This document shows, in pieces, positions 21,422-35,457 of a stretch of 64,000 nucleotides of DNA. The DNA comes from Archegozetes longisetosus (taxonomy: Eukaryota > Arthropoda > Arachnida > Sarcoptiformes > Trhypochthoniidae), in assembly GCA_018873245.2 (NCBI GenBank), contig JAEMBT020000008.1:8152238-8216237 (forward strand), written 5' to 3'. The notes below the pieces were generated by a model. That model was given only the letters and a program-made list of their open reading frames with translations, was not told where the DNA came from and made no database searches. The position numbers and the translations under genes were made by a program. Position 1 is the stretch's first letter. Each line of letters begins with the position of its first letter.

Positions 21422-23755
21422 ATGTTTTCTTTAACAACAAAGATAGTTAATTCAACACCAATTGGGTATTGTTTTTATTTTATTTATTATTTCTTACTAT
21501 TTATTGATAATTTGTTTTTAATTTTCAATCTGAGTTTTTCAATGTTTATTAAATTGATATTAAACTAATTAATTGCTTTTAATTCTATTTAGTGTACAAA
21601 TCCGAGGAATGGCAACACTTAAAGACAGTATGAAATGAATTATTTGTTCTCTATTTTTTGGTTTGATCTATTGATTGATTAGTCGTTGAGAAATATGGAG
21701 TTTCCCCTCACATCTCAAATGATTACTAAATTTCTTATTTTCAGCATGAATTTCTCAAAATAATAGTTTTTCCTAAACTGCTTGTGGTCATAAATAAGTT
21801 ATTTTCTTTTAAATTAAGAATTAACAGATTGAAAGTATAGATAAGGTAGAATAAACTTTTGACCTCTAGATATACATATGGTTTCAATTGATAGAAAACT
21901 TCAAATATTTCTCATTAATTACAATTTAATTGAATATAATCTAAATTATTAACAGTTAGAGTACGTCTAAAGTCTGTTAAAAACATCCAAAAAATCACAC
22001 AATCAATGAAAATGGTGTCAGCCGCCAAATACGCTCGCGCGGAGCGTGACCTGAAGCCGGCCCGAAGTTACGGCGATGGCGCTCAAGGTCTGAGCAAGTT
22101 TTGGAGCTTTTAGTGAATAAAAAGAATAAAACTATGATATTTATATTATATTAAATAGCATTCTACTCAAGAGCGGACCTCGTAAAAGAGGAACACACAC
22201 CTGGAACCTTGATAATTGCTTTAACTTCTGATCGTGGCCTTTGCGGAGCTGTTCACTCGTCGGTCGCTAAGAAAATAAGAGCCATAATGAATACTGACCC
22301 CAATGCCAGTAATATCAAGATTATCACTATTGGAGATAAGGCTAAAGCCATGCTGGCGAAGTATGAACTATTGGTTTTGTTTTTAGACTGTGGTTATTAA
22401 TTTGGTTTGTTTGCAGGCAATACCCGAGTAATATTTTAATGATGTTCAACGACTTCGGTAAACGTCCACCACAGTTTGGTGACGCTTTAACTGTTGCTAA
22501 CAATATACTACAATGTGGTTACGAGTTTGATGAAGGAATCCTTATCTATAATAGATTCAAGTAATTTAAATGTCTTTTTAAATAATATTTCGTCGGTTTT
22601 TAATGATTACTCACTATTAGTGTCAGTTTCATTTGAAAGTAGCCAAGTTTCTGAGCTAAAGATCTATTATTTTAAATTAACTTTTTTAGTTATCTTAATA
22701 ATTAACTCCTAATTCAAAGTAGGCTTTAGTTAAAATCGACTAACTTCTATAGCTTGAGATATATTTACATACTTAAGGTTAACTTATCATAAATTTATAT
22801 TGATCAATATGATTATTGGTTAAATTGACTAGAAACAGTTAACTTTTTCATTATCGATTTCTTTATTCATAACTCTTGGATTCTCAATCATTACAATTAA
22901 ATTTTCATTCAAACTATGCTTAATTTTGAAAACAGCTAGCATGGCATAAAGTAAAATTTCAATTAATTTTGTTCAAAAACAGATCTGTCGTCTCCTATTT
23001 AACAACCGAAATGCCAGTTTTCAGTTTAGAGGCAATTAATAAGTCACCGAAAATAACAGTTTATGACAGCCTTGACGCCGATGTCCTTAAATCCTATTAT
23101 GAATATTCGTTGGCGAGTCTAATATTTTATGCAATGAAAGAGAACGCATGCAGTGAACAGTCTTCAAGAATGACTGCTATGGACAGCGCCAGTAAAAACG
23201 CCGGTAAGTTATTGTTATTGATCTTCATACACAGGGTTTTCCAAAAGTGCTATCCCTTTGAAAAAAGTTTAAGATTATTGAACGCCGATTGGGTTTGGGT
23301 TTTCGTATTCGCTTTACATTAATCGCTAGTTAAAGACAAGTATTTCGGTTTCTATATTTTAAACTTGTAGTGTCTCAAAAGTTGTCTTAAAAGGGGAGAA
23401 AATTTGATTATACAATGTGTGCTTTACATGCAAAACAAAGCCAAACACCTACTCTTTCAATTGACTGTTATTGAAATGTGAAACAATGATAACAAAAGCC
23501 ACTTAAGTTGAGCTCTGATTTGCATATTAGGTGAAGTGCACTTGTCATAGTGAAAAATTTTTCAAGGGAATGCACTTATGAAACACATGCACAATTTAGA
23601 AAATATAAATTGAAATTTTCTACTAATTAATTGAATGATTGCTCTATTTTTCAGGCGAAATGATTCAGAAGTTGACGCTCACGTTCAACAGAACCCGACA
23701 GGCAGTGATTACTAAAGAATTGATTGAAATTATTTCAGGCGCTGCCGCCCTTTAA
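21422..23755 (+). CDS. ATPsyngamma: Mitochondrial ATP synthase subunit gamma
   Basis: Seven exons join cleanly: 21422-21465, 21593-21627, 21956-22087, 22159-22360, 22417-22560, 22983-23203 and 23655-23755, giving 292 residues against ~298 in human. The gamma subunit is the rotating central stalk of F1Fo ATP synthase in the mitochondrial inner membrane. The N-terminus ([15 protein letters not shown]) looks like a short targeting sequence. Family landmarks in order are [29 protein letters not shown] residues (here [14 protein letters not shown]), [48 protein letters not shown] and the C-terminal [20 protein letters not shown] followed by AAAL. The C-terminal helix is intact to its last residue, and every exon length agrees with its phase. 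Exon 2 is only 35 bases. Nothing suggests damage. Confidence 0.96.
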
Positions 23756-26700
23756 ATAGATTTTTAACATTTAGTTAACATACAAGAACCTAGTATCGAT
23801 TATTAGAAACAGAACTCAATTTTTCTCTTTGTTCGGCTATTATTATAATTAAATTTATTTCTCATTCAAAAATGAATTGAAATATTGTTTTTTCGCTCAC
23901 TTATTCTCTGTTGAGCTTACAATTAAACTGTTTTTGAGTTTAACTAAGTTTAGAGATGAGAAACAGTTAGTTTTTATTTCGGTAGTTATTATAAACGTGT
24001 AAAAATTAATTTAATTGATTGTAAAAGGGGAAAATATAATAGTTTTATGAGAGTTCAAAAGACAATTCAATTCATTGTTTGTCACGATTAATAATAGTTT
24101 GAATTTGTTAAGAACGAATTACTTTTTCGTGTTTTTATTCGATTATTTCTAAATAGCATTTAATCAAATATCTTCTATAGAAAAGCGGTAATTGTAGTAG
24201 TACTAAACTCAGATATCGTGTTATCATTTAGTTGTTCAAATCAATTTATTTAATTCGTTGAAAACTTGATCGTAAGCGTTTGCGATAACTTCATATTTTC
24301 ATTCGATATAAAAAGCATCTAAATTAATGAGATATCACTGTATGAATAGGTTTTTGACATTAATAACCATATGAGACGCAAAAGTGTTAGACTTATTTGC
24401 TAAACATTAGACTTGAAGCTGTGCAGAATGAGAATACAAACACTAACTTACAGATCGATTAGAGCTCTATTAATGTGATGACCAAAAAAATAGTTATGAG
24501 TTATATCTTGTATTTACCATTAATGTGAACTTAGAGTTCGCTCTCAAAGTGCAGAGTATAAAAGCTTTTTGCCACTTAACTAAATTGAAAACTTGAATAA
24601 AAATCAATTATCAGTTTATCTTTCAATACTAGTATAGAATGTCAAATAAATATTTGATGAATAAGACAACAATCCTAAAACTTGACTCAATGCAAAGTTA
24701 GCCAATAGTTGCTGACTTGAACAACTCCGCAATACATACCTTACGAGTGAAATGAATTTGTTGGTCACAAAATATTAAATAAATATTTCATAAGTAAATA
24801 ATTGTTAAACTTGAGTGCACTTATTGGCAAACTAGTGAAAAGTTTTAAACTTTAAACAAGTATGTAATCGATATCTGAATTGTTAATTACCAACAAGATA
24901 AATATTTCATAGATAGAAAAGAACTAAAAATTAAGGTTTAGAGTAGAGTATATTCATTACAAGTTAAGAGTTGTTAAGAGTTGTGAACACTTGTAAAAGT
25001 CCATATTGATTATAAGATTACATGCCTCGAAACTTCTGATTGGCCTGACGATAGACTCAAGCTTGCATTGAGTTAGTTTAATATGTAATTTTGATCTCAT
25101 TTGAATTACACTCGAATTGGTATTGCACTTAAAACCATAGACCTCATTACTGACAACTGATCGATATAAGAGAAAAGGCAATACAACATCTCTCAAAAGC
25201 ATAATACGGATGAATAATCAGGCCTACTACTTGCTCTCTTCTATAAGAAGTTGAGTAATTATTTTGTCAATTGGTTTCTTGTTTTCACAACGCATTCATA
25301 GCCTTACACTTCATATTAATGTGATTTCATTCTTCCGTGAGAAAACTTATTCATTGATTGACTCGCAATATAATTATTGCATTGAATAGGGTTTTGAATA
25401 AGTTGCTGGACTCCGAAGGGTAAACACGAGCATAAGTTGATGTAATCCATTGATTATTAGCCAAATGTCATATTAATCTAAATAATTCCTTTGCTGATAA
25501 ACATTATCCTATGCCTGAAAAGTTCTTTCTATTAGATGATAAGTTATATTCACAGCTTCAAGTCTTTTAGACTTAATCAATGTTTTATCAATATATGAAT
25601 TTATTCTTTAAGTCATGCTAGATCTAGCTTCAAATGAATTCATTTTCATTCTCTAACTGAGTCAAATTTATTATTTTCATTTATTGAGCTTTTCTCGAAC
25701 AGTTTGGAAAATTTTCAGTACATTTCATCAAATATTAGAGATTTATTCTGCATCTAAAATACTCGAAATTTTATTTTGTTATAAACAACATCTGATTAAT
25801 AAGAATGAAATTTTAAATCTAAAAATTTTGGATAAAAAGTGATAACACTATAATTGCATATAAATAATTGAAAAACCGTTTCCAAAAATCAGACTCTGAA
25901 TATATTTGTGAACTTGGTATAAATTCAAATTCAATATTGAAATTCTTATTTCTTACTTTTTTGATTGAATAGTGGTTTAGGAGTAGGATTCCTTTTGCTG
26001 AAGAAATTATTCAATTTTACGCATTTTTCAAAAGTTTAGAAGAATTTTATTTATTCATGTAAATAGCAGCAAAAATAGATTGATCAAACTCTCTGAAAAT
26101 AGCTCGTAAACCTGTAAACTCTAAATCCAAAATTCATAGCTTAAAAATTCAATTTTGCTTCTATTTTTCAACTTGCGAGCGCCCTTATATGAAATAATGA
26201 ATATTTAAAAACTTCAATACAATATTTCATTAGATAATAGTTCATAAAGTCCTCAAGTTCTACTCGCATCCAAAAGTGATAATAAATCTGACGAACATCT
26301 TGGAACAATAACCAGATTCTAATGAATTAATTATGCGATTAGACTATTAGTGAGAACTTGGATTAGAAATTCATTAAAAGGCTTTCTATTCTGCTATAGA
26401 AATAATACTCTGTCGAACTAATGCTGGTATTCGTGGTATTTATTATTTATAAGATTGTAGAGCAAAGTATACGTCGATTAACTTATAGCTAATTCATTAT
26501 TGAATTGCTTTTTCTCCTAATGAAAGAAATTAACTGTGAATTAGTCATTGATATTATGCAACCAGTTCTAGGAATAAGAATCTTATTGTTTCGCAACAAC
26601 TGTTTTCTGCGTAGCTAATAGTAAACTTGAATGAAAATCAACTATAAAGAATATTCTTCAGCTATAAATAAACTTTCTATTACAATTTGAAGTCACGAAA

Positions 26701-27765
26701 GTTTTTATAATGTGTTTCAGTTCGGATATCAGTGAATAATAAAACAAATGTCTCAAAAATCTCAACTTTTATAAGGCTTCACTGTAATTGACACTATTTC
26801 TAAAAAAATTCTAGTCTTATATAAGATTCTTTCCATAACGAAATCTAAAGAATATAACTTCAGAATTGATTGATCGCTTCAAAGTCTCTTAAACTTCAAT
26901 TTTTCCATTGTTTTTGAAATTTAATTCGAAAATAAGAATTTTTTGATGTTGTAGGAATTCGCAATTTTCTCAAGAATAAAATCAAAGTTAAAGATATTTT
27001 AGTTTGAATTAAAGTTTAAAATGAAACTTTAAAATATCGGCTATAGGCTAATCCCTATTGCGGTTTTTAAAAATAAAGTGTCTGTTCATTTAATAAAGTC
27101 GCATAAAAGCCCAATTCCTAAACATAATAATAATGCTAACAATATTGAAATTTTATCAAGAGATCAGTCTCTCAAGAAATCGTGACCTAAATATCTTGTA
27201 AAGATATCTGGTTTTAAGCAATTTATAACAAAAATGTTTTACTGTATTCATGAATTTTGAATAATTTATCAGATTCTAAGAGCATTGCATTATTTGTATG
27301 CAATTTAAACTATTCTCCTGGAAAAAATCTGAAAATTAAATTGAAAAGTTGTGATAACCAATAAATAGTGTGTAGAATACAAAAAGGGACGATGTTTTGT
27401 TTCTATAAGTTCTAGTGCAGTATGTAAACTAATGCTTCAATAGAAAATAAGTCTATAGATCTTACAAATTTTCTACAAAAAACCAACATTATTTAGTATG
27501 AATTCATAAACTAGAGTATATTCAAAAGTATGCTATATCTGCAAAAGATTCTTTACTTTTTATGTTTGGCCCACTATCTCAACTGTCCACAACTAGGAAA
27601 TGAGGAAATACAATAATATGGTGCGAAAAATATTTTGCTAAGTTTACAATTGTAGTGACACTAATAGCAAAAATGCGTCATAATTATATGATTGTCACCA
27701 AAATAGCAAAATATTGTCAGAGTGAGACAATTTTTTCTCTCTTCAAAAGAAGAACTAAATACTAG
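23756..27765. other. AT-rich region, no gene seen
   Basis: Apart from the 3' flank of the ATP synthase gene, this stretch shows only short, AT-biased frames on both strands, with no recognisable protein motif. No strong inverted repeat or tandem array was noticed. Confidence 0.4.
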
Positions 27766-27926
27766 ACTGGATCAATAAAAACCAGGAGAGCAACACCTAT
27801 TGCATCGAATGGGAATGGCTCTCAGCGGTTGCTGATGGCTTGGCTGAAACACCAATTGTTTCCTACATTGCTATTTACTTCGCGGCATTTGGGCTGCTAT
27901 TCAACACGAATAGATTTTCGGAAACT
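27766..27926 (+). CDS. Possible coding exon of unknown gene
   Basis: A block clearly richer in G and C than its surroundings is open for 53 codons. It starts right after an acceptor-like ctag (an in-frame TAA lies 12 bases upstream) and ends at ACT|GTAATT. It reads WINKNQESNTYCIEWEWL, then SAVADGLAETPIVSYIAIYF and a hydrophobic AAFGLLF. The hydrophobic stretch could be a membrane segment. I do not recognise the family. The minus strand is also briefly open but stops within the block, so the + reading is preferred. Confidence 0.35.
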
Positions 27927-28394
27927 GTAATTTCAGATCTTTCATGCATTTATTTTTAGATTTTATAGTTTTTTGCAATTTTCAAATGTTGAATAAGTAA
28001 TTTTTTCTGTAAGTTTTATGCTATTAGGTATGCATTGAATGTATTGCATGTCATCTAATTTGATCTTTGTTTGGTTCATATATATATTTATATCTCGAAA
28101 TTTTTGTTAGTTCAACTCTTTTAGTGATAATTAAATGTAACCATTTAGTTGATTGCTTAATGATTAGATTTTTGTTTGAATTATTATTTCTCTAACTGAA
28201 ATAAAGTGTCAAAACTAGTTTGAGCTATAAATATTTTAAAATAACAAAATTACTCTCTTCAAACTTGTTTACTATTCAAAATTGTTTCAATTCATATATC
28301 TTAAATATTTAATAAAAATCAGAATTTATAATTGAAGAAACATGCCTAAAGAATGAAGTAAAAATCAGAGAATACGAGTTCTGGTTGACAAAAG

Positions 28395-28607
28395 AATCTA
28401 GCATTAACGCTGGCATTGAATCAGGCATTGGGAGCGAATTTCGATCGTTTCGTGGCGCATAGTCTTCTCAGTGTTCAGTGTATTATATCCTAAGATAGAG
28501 ACAAGAATTAGAATTACAGCCAAAACAGAGTCTGATTCCGCTGCCATCGCATCAGAATTGATGAGAAATACATTGTCGAATGCGCTCTTGCGGCTGAAGA
28601 TAAACAT
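28395..28607. other. Second unassigned exon-like block, strand unresolved
   Basis: This is another G+C-richer block. On the + strand, after an acceptor-like aaaag, it reads NLALTLALNQALGANFDRFV then AHSLLSVQCIIS and a stop at 28493, in the phase that would follow the exon ending at 27926. On the minus strand, 28607-28404 is open for 67 codons from an ATG, with a hydrophobic run VLAVILILVSILG. Both cannot be judged from sequence alone. It may be the last exon of a small + gene or a separate minus-strand exon. Confidence 0.3.
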
Positions 28608-29341
28608 TGATTATCATTTTTAGTAGATATGGTCGAAACTAATTTTTTTCTATCTTGCGTGAAGAAAATTATATTATGTTTAGTTCTCTCGGATTCCGAT
28701 CGAGGATAGAGTTAAACATCTGATCAGCTCTTCTATATACTTGTCGAGCAATAAGTCTAATATTATCGCAATTTGCTATCTGAATATTATATATACAATT
28801 AATTTTTAGTTTGTCTTAGAAGATGAATAAAGTGTTGACTTCTTACTATTAATAAATTGTGTCTATCATTAAGTTTTTTCTTCTCTGAACAAAAGTTTTT
28901 TGGATTTTTCGAGTTATTTATCTGTAAAACGGTTTGCGAAAAAATTATATTGTTGTGAATTTTCTTTTTGGTTGTAAATTGTTCAGTAAAGCCTTGTTAT
29001 TATCAACGAATATTCATAAAGCCTTCACTTCATATCAATTTCACTTTCATTTATTGAACTAAAAAGTTTAGAAAAATAGTTGTAAACTATTTTCGTCTCT
29101 AATTATTATCTGTTATTTACTGTGATTTATCCGAAAAAGTTAATTTCTCTCTTTATTCAACTAATTATATTGAAAAATATTGAAAATTATATCAACTCTG
29201 AGAATAAAAAGAGTTATTAAGATTGAAAAAAATTTTCAGCAAAGAAAAAATATACTTCGACAGCATCTGGTCAAGTAAGAGAAAAACATTTTTCAGTGCT
29301 CTGTATTTACAATTTGCAGCAATTAGTGGTTAGTAATTATT

Positions 29342-32300
29342 ATGGGAAATGAGGAAAGCGGCCAAAGTGGTGATTTTGGCCAATTAGGTGCTTCTTCTAC
29401 TTCTTCAGGTATGATGTCCTCGAGTTTTAATCAAAGAACTAATCAGTCTGTGAATATTGGGCCGATATCGAGCTCACTTCCCACCGGAATGAGAAACATT
29501 AACCCAATGAGTAGCCTAGGTAATAGACCCCAAGGACCGACTTCTATGAGTCGCGGTCCGGGACCTCCCCCCAATGCTGACATGCCGGATGTTGATCTGA
29601 GCGGTTTGACTGAAGAAGAAAAAATGATGATTCAGTCAGTGATGGCTAGAGCTCAAGAGGAGACTGTTGGTGCTAGTCCCGGTCTTGGACCTGCTCAGCC
29701 AATTATGAACAAGTAAGTGATTTTTGATTATTTAAAATCTATAAGACTTGTATAAGAAATATTGATTTGCTTTTAACGTGAAATTTTTTTCGTGAATAAA
29801 GTGCTGACAAATATTAGATGTTTTATTATAGAAATTTTGCGTGAATCTATAGAATTTAAATAAGAAGGAGGGCAAACGATGATTTTTTCAAACAAATATT
29901 GTTTATTCTACTCCTTGTCTGTGCCGAGAGAAGACTATATTATAAGAGAATTTCTCTATCCTAAATATTTATGAATAGGTTTCACAACTTGAACAAAAAA
30001 AATATTATTACATAAAGAGATCATAAGATTTATGTTTCAAAAAACTTGTCCTGAAATTCTGTAAATTCAATATATATTTTCATTGATATTTTTAGTATTA
30101 AAAATCAATTCCATATGTGAAATGTCAAAAAAGTTTACAAATAGAAAAAATCTTAAGTCTTAAATCTCTTTCAGTATGAAAAAAGTGCACAAAATTCTTT
30201 CAAGTGTTCTCTATAACTGATATATAGAAAAAAAATTAAATAAAAAAATATCATATTTACCAAACAAGAAGGGAATAAGAGTGAAAATGTTTGAGTCTCA
30301 TTGTTGACTATAAGAAGTTAAGTAGCAATAAGATAAAGTGAGTCAAGTAATTTGTTAATATTCGCCTAAAGACTAAATGTCAAAATGAATTTAGTAGAAA
30401 GTATGCAATCAGTTGATAATCCAGAATAATTATAGATATGTTTTACTTAATTTTCGTTCAGATCCAATAAAGACTAGGTTTAATGGCTCTTATGATTGTT
30501 TGAAAAGGAACTAATTACTTCTAGTCCAATTTTGTCTCTATTTCTATCTTTATATTAATCGGTTTTTTGAGTCTATGATCAAAAATGGTTTTTTATAATG
30601 ACTTTCACTTCTTTTTATATTATTATTATAACTATTAGCTTTTAAAATGATAGGTCGAGAACAATATCTTATATATATATATTTATTAAGTATAAAAAAT
30701 TCATACATTTATTCACTTCATGCATGCTTTTCACATAAGTTATGCAAAATTGTGATTTTGAGTGCATTTTCATATTTCTTCTACTATCGTATAAATTGAT
30801 GCAAACTCGTGAAAACTTAATCTGATTAGATTTACTATTGGTATTAAGTTTCAGTCTTATGCTCTAACATTCAAATTTTTTAAATAAGTATTTTAGAAAA
30901 CAGAGAAAAACTTTTTTTTCTACTCAATTTAATAAATCAATTGTGATTTAGAAAATATCTTTAAGGATTAAAACAATAGTTATGAAGCTTTTGATCGAAT
31001 TTGCCGGAGAGAACCTTTTGACCGAATTTGCCGAAGAGAACCTTCTATAGTATAGAAAATGAATATTCATATTGGGATTATTGGACATGAAGTCAGACTC
31101 AAAGAATCTGATGAATCGCATTCTAGTTTGGTATGAAAAGCACTTAATTCAAGACATAATTGAATGAATAATGAATTGAGTGATTGTCACAAAAGATAAA
31201 CTAAAAGAAAGAACTGCTCTGGAAGCACAATCTCCTTATGAAAAATAGCATCAAATCAAACAAATGATTAGTTTTAGCTGAGAAATAGGTTAATGTCTCA
31301 AAAATGAATGATATGTTGCATGAATTTTCGGTCAAGTGTAATATAAAAAGACTGTGTATAGAACACCAGCTGCTGTCGCACAAAAATATTCTGTGCGCAA
31401 GCATTCCTATTGTTATCATCAATAAGGAAATAGAATATATAGAATATTCTATATATGGAATAATGTTAGATGTAAGTCAAAAAAAATATTAGACAATAAG
31501 TATAAGAGAATAAGAAGAATGTTTAACTTTTTCTAATATTTACTCTATTTGCTAAACCAATCTTTACCAACGATTGTTATTATGCAAATGTACTTTTTCC
31601 ATAGCTATAATTCAATCTTTTACTCCAAATATTAGTTCTTTCATGTTTGCTCTAAGTTTCATTTTAAAGTCCTTTATAGTCTGGTCACAGAATATTTGAT
31701 AAATTATACTGTTTTGTATCCTAAAGAAAAATAATGTCTAAATCCAGAGTCAGTTTTTAAGATAGCAGTATTAAAAACAATTGACTAGTGTTTTCGCTAC
31801 AGAGTTCCTATTATTGGATATCTTCAGCAGCAAAGCTATGAAAAATGGGAGAAAATCTAAATGTGTCATAAAAAACATTAGAGAGAATTGTCTTTTGTTA
31901 TCTACAATCAAACAGCCGTCTTTATTATATTATATCTCTTTTCATGGTATGCTCTGTGCGAATATTTCGTATACTATTACTATTCTTTAATATAATATAT
32001 AGATTCCGCTTAAACTGATGAATGCATAAAATTAAATTTTTATCTTATTTTCTTTACAAATGACTTGTATACCAAGAATTTTGTGCAAAATTCATGTTTT
32101 CAAATCTTGAAATACAATTTGGGAATATCCAGGGGTTTGTAATTTGAATTATAATTGGATAATAAAAGACATAAGAACTGCGAAAATATGAGTTTTTGGG
32201 AGAATTAATGTCAAATCGTATTGCCTTTTATGTTGAAAGTTATAGCAATTTTTGAAAATAAATTTCTAGAGAAAGAGCATAAATTTTACTGGAAGTAAGA

Positions 32301-35300
32301 GTCGTTTGAGTGAAGCTTAAATCGATGAACGCTTCACCTCTTTTTTAATATTTAAATGAGACTAATTCTGACTGAAAATCAATTTATTTCGCTTCTGAAA
32401 AATTATTAAATAGTCAACTGCTTATGGCTAGTAATGCACTTATATAAGAGTCACAGGCTTTGACTTTGACAAAGAATTTAGTACTCATAATGAGTCAAAT
32501 ATTTCAGAAATTTCCTCTCAAACTCTTCAAGAATTCTGAACATCGCAGAATGAATTTTGATAATTAAAATCTACTTTCAGCTCAAATGTCATGGTAAATC
32601 GCTTGATGCTTAGGCTCAAGCCTGAACCCGAGTTTGTGCACACCTCTAGTTCTCTAAGTTTGAGCATATTGTAGAGAAAGCGTAACTAAGATTAAGTTCA
32701 TAAAAGAGTAAATGGTTTGTGAAGAGCAAGAAACTTAGTTTTTACCATTAAGTGTTGTCATTGTGTTCTTTTTAAAGAAAGAATAATATGAGAAAAAATA
32801 CTTTTGCTTTCCAGCACACATTAAATTATGAAAAAGTAAAAGATTTTGTTGGGTCGAGAAAACCATTTTCGAGTTATATGAAATCGATTGTAAAATATGT
32901 TTTACTGAATTATTTGATAAATGAAGTTCTGTGGAATCTACTCAAAATTTAAGTACCTTTAAGTAATCAATTTTTAAAAAATAAGCAAAAATTGACATCT
33001 GCTTAAGAAAACTTACCATTAATTTGAAAAAAATAATTTTCAATTAATAGTTGGATGTCTAGATAATAAAATTGTTTAATTATTATAGTTACAAAAGTGA
33101 TAAAAAGTTATAAGTGAAAAAATTTGTTTATAGTCATAAGATAGAAAATTTGATCATATTTTGCATTAACTCTGTGGAGAATAAGCCTATAAGACTATTC
33201 TACCTATTGAGTAGCACAGAAGAATGCTATTAGAAATATGTTTTTCACTGTTAGATCTTTTATGCATTTGAGTTCTAGTGAGATGTGTACTACTTTCAAG
33301 AGACAAAAGTAAATTTCAAATTAAAAGAAAATGAAAAATATAAGAGCTTTTGAGAAGTAATTTTATTTTTCTTTCCTCTAATAGCATTCAATTTTCCAAC
33401 TTATTCTCTGGATGCATAAAATTCATATTTGAGCCAATACAGTGAGAGCTCAGTAAAGTGAACCTGTTTATAGTGCATCCTCGATATAGTCAAGGCAGTA
33501 GTGAGAATTGATGTATTCATTTTAACAAATACTAACCTTTTATAGTGAAATGCTGTTATTGGTGAATGTGGGTTAGCGGTTCTAGGGATACCGAGATGTT
33601 ACTGTATTATGTTGAAATAAAATTATCTTAGTGAATATTGAGTACGAAACTTAAAACTTGATTTGACTAATGCTATAAATGGGCATTAAAAGTAAAAGTT
33701 TTGTTATATTCAGCTTGATGAACAGAATCGTTATTGGTGCACATAATGTGCACTCACTTTTGTATCAGTAATTTCATATTAAGCATAAATAAGTATTATG
33801 TAAATCCGCAATTCAAATGCAAGTTTTATGGGCACAAGAGTATATATTTATACAATCAATACAAATAAAATTTGCAACCAGTCTTGCATAATAGTAACTG
33901 TCAATTCAACTTTAACTGGATCTATAAGAAAAATCTATATTGTTTAAATTGAATGAACAATTTGTAACCTTAATTCAAGTTAACTATCAAAAAATTTAAT
34001 ATCAAAAGTTGAAAAACCTTATAACTATATAAAGCCCTATCGAAAACATTGGTGTAACACAACATTCTGGTTCATGTGTAATATTCTTCAATATACCAAA
34101 TATCACAGCAACTGTATTGATAGAATATACCGATTCTAATAGTGATTAAATTTCATATACATAAATAGGTTTGCCACTATTTTATGATATTTGACAGAAA
34201 TGATCAGACAATTAGATTTGTAGAATCAAAGTTGACACGATAAAATTGATTTCTCTAATCAATAGAAACTAATTGATTGAAAAACTGAATATATTGTTAT
34301 TCTGAACAATAAAGTATTCAGTGACTAAGTACTAAAACACTTGTTAATTTCATGTATTAGTTACAATAATCTGTGAAGTTTGTAGTCATTATAAGAAGAG
34401 TTATTTCCGATCGTTTGTTTAAATTATAATATATAACATTTTTAGAACTAATAAGAGGTTTTGAGCTTGTGATTCGAGAACTTACTCAGTATTTTAGTCA
34501 TTTATTTGATAAAATTCTCCAGAAAAACAGCAATAAAAAGATTGAAAGTCTAGATTGAGTCGACTGCCCGAAACCTTATATAAGACAAATCTTGAAATAT
34601 TTAGAGACATAGTGGTATTGATTGTGAAATAATAATGAATAATTAATGATAGCCTCAATCTATTAAATGGTGCCCCTAAATAATTTCAAAAGTGAAACTT
34701 CAAGAAAAGGTTAAATGAAACACTGAAACCAATTTGTTTTGATTACTAAAATTTTCATGATTCAAATAAGAGAAAAAAATATTAGTTCATGAAATTGTTT
34801 GGATACTTGGCCTTAGATTCTATTGTGATTTGATATATTTATATTATATGCTATTATTCGTATTATTCATACTCTTTATTAGTTTTCGTAGAACTGTCAT
34901 TCTTAGTCATATGGAATATCCAGAACTAATGGAATATCCAGAATTAATCACTCTTAGTAGCTCAATAATAGTCTAGAATTTATTATTCAGAGTATATCTG
35001 CATTAATGATTACCTAAACACACAAATAATAGTGAAATTTGAATGATAAATTATTTTTGTGAACAATTCAAATAAGAAGTTATCCCAAAAGCGAATAAAT
35101 GGTACCTCAATTCGAGCATTAGCTTAATGGCCTAAAAGTTTCTAATTAACAAAATTGCAACCATTTTGTGCCTCTTATTTCTAGCCATTTATCAAATTTA
35201 TACCTCAGCAAAAGTGTCCAAATCGTTATCACTTATCATAAGCGGGAAAACAAGTTCAGTAATGATCATAATTTAACTGCTATTTGTACGGAAATTTGGA

Positions 35301-35382
35301 TGAAAATCATTACATAATGTGTTTCTTAGCAACTATTGGATACATACTAATAATAATTGTGATGTTCTAAGCTTTGCATTCA

Positions 35383-35457
<75 letters not shown>

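Noticed and set aside
32625-32650. Single hAT-like terminus gtgcacacctctag
   Set aside because: No partner end in opposite orientation was found nearby, so an element cannot be delimited.
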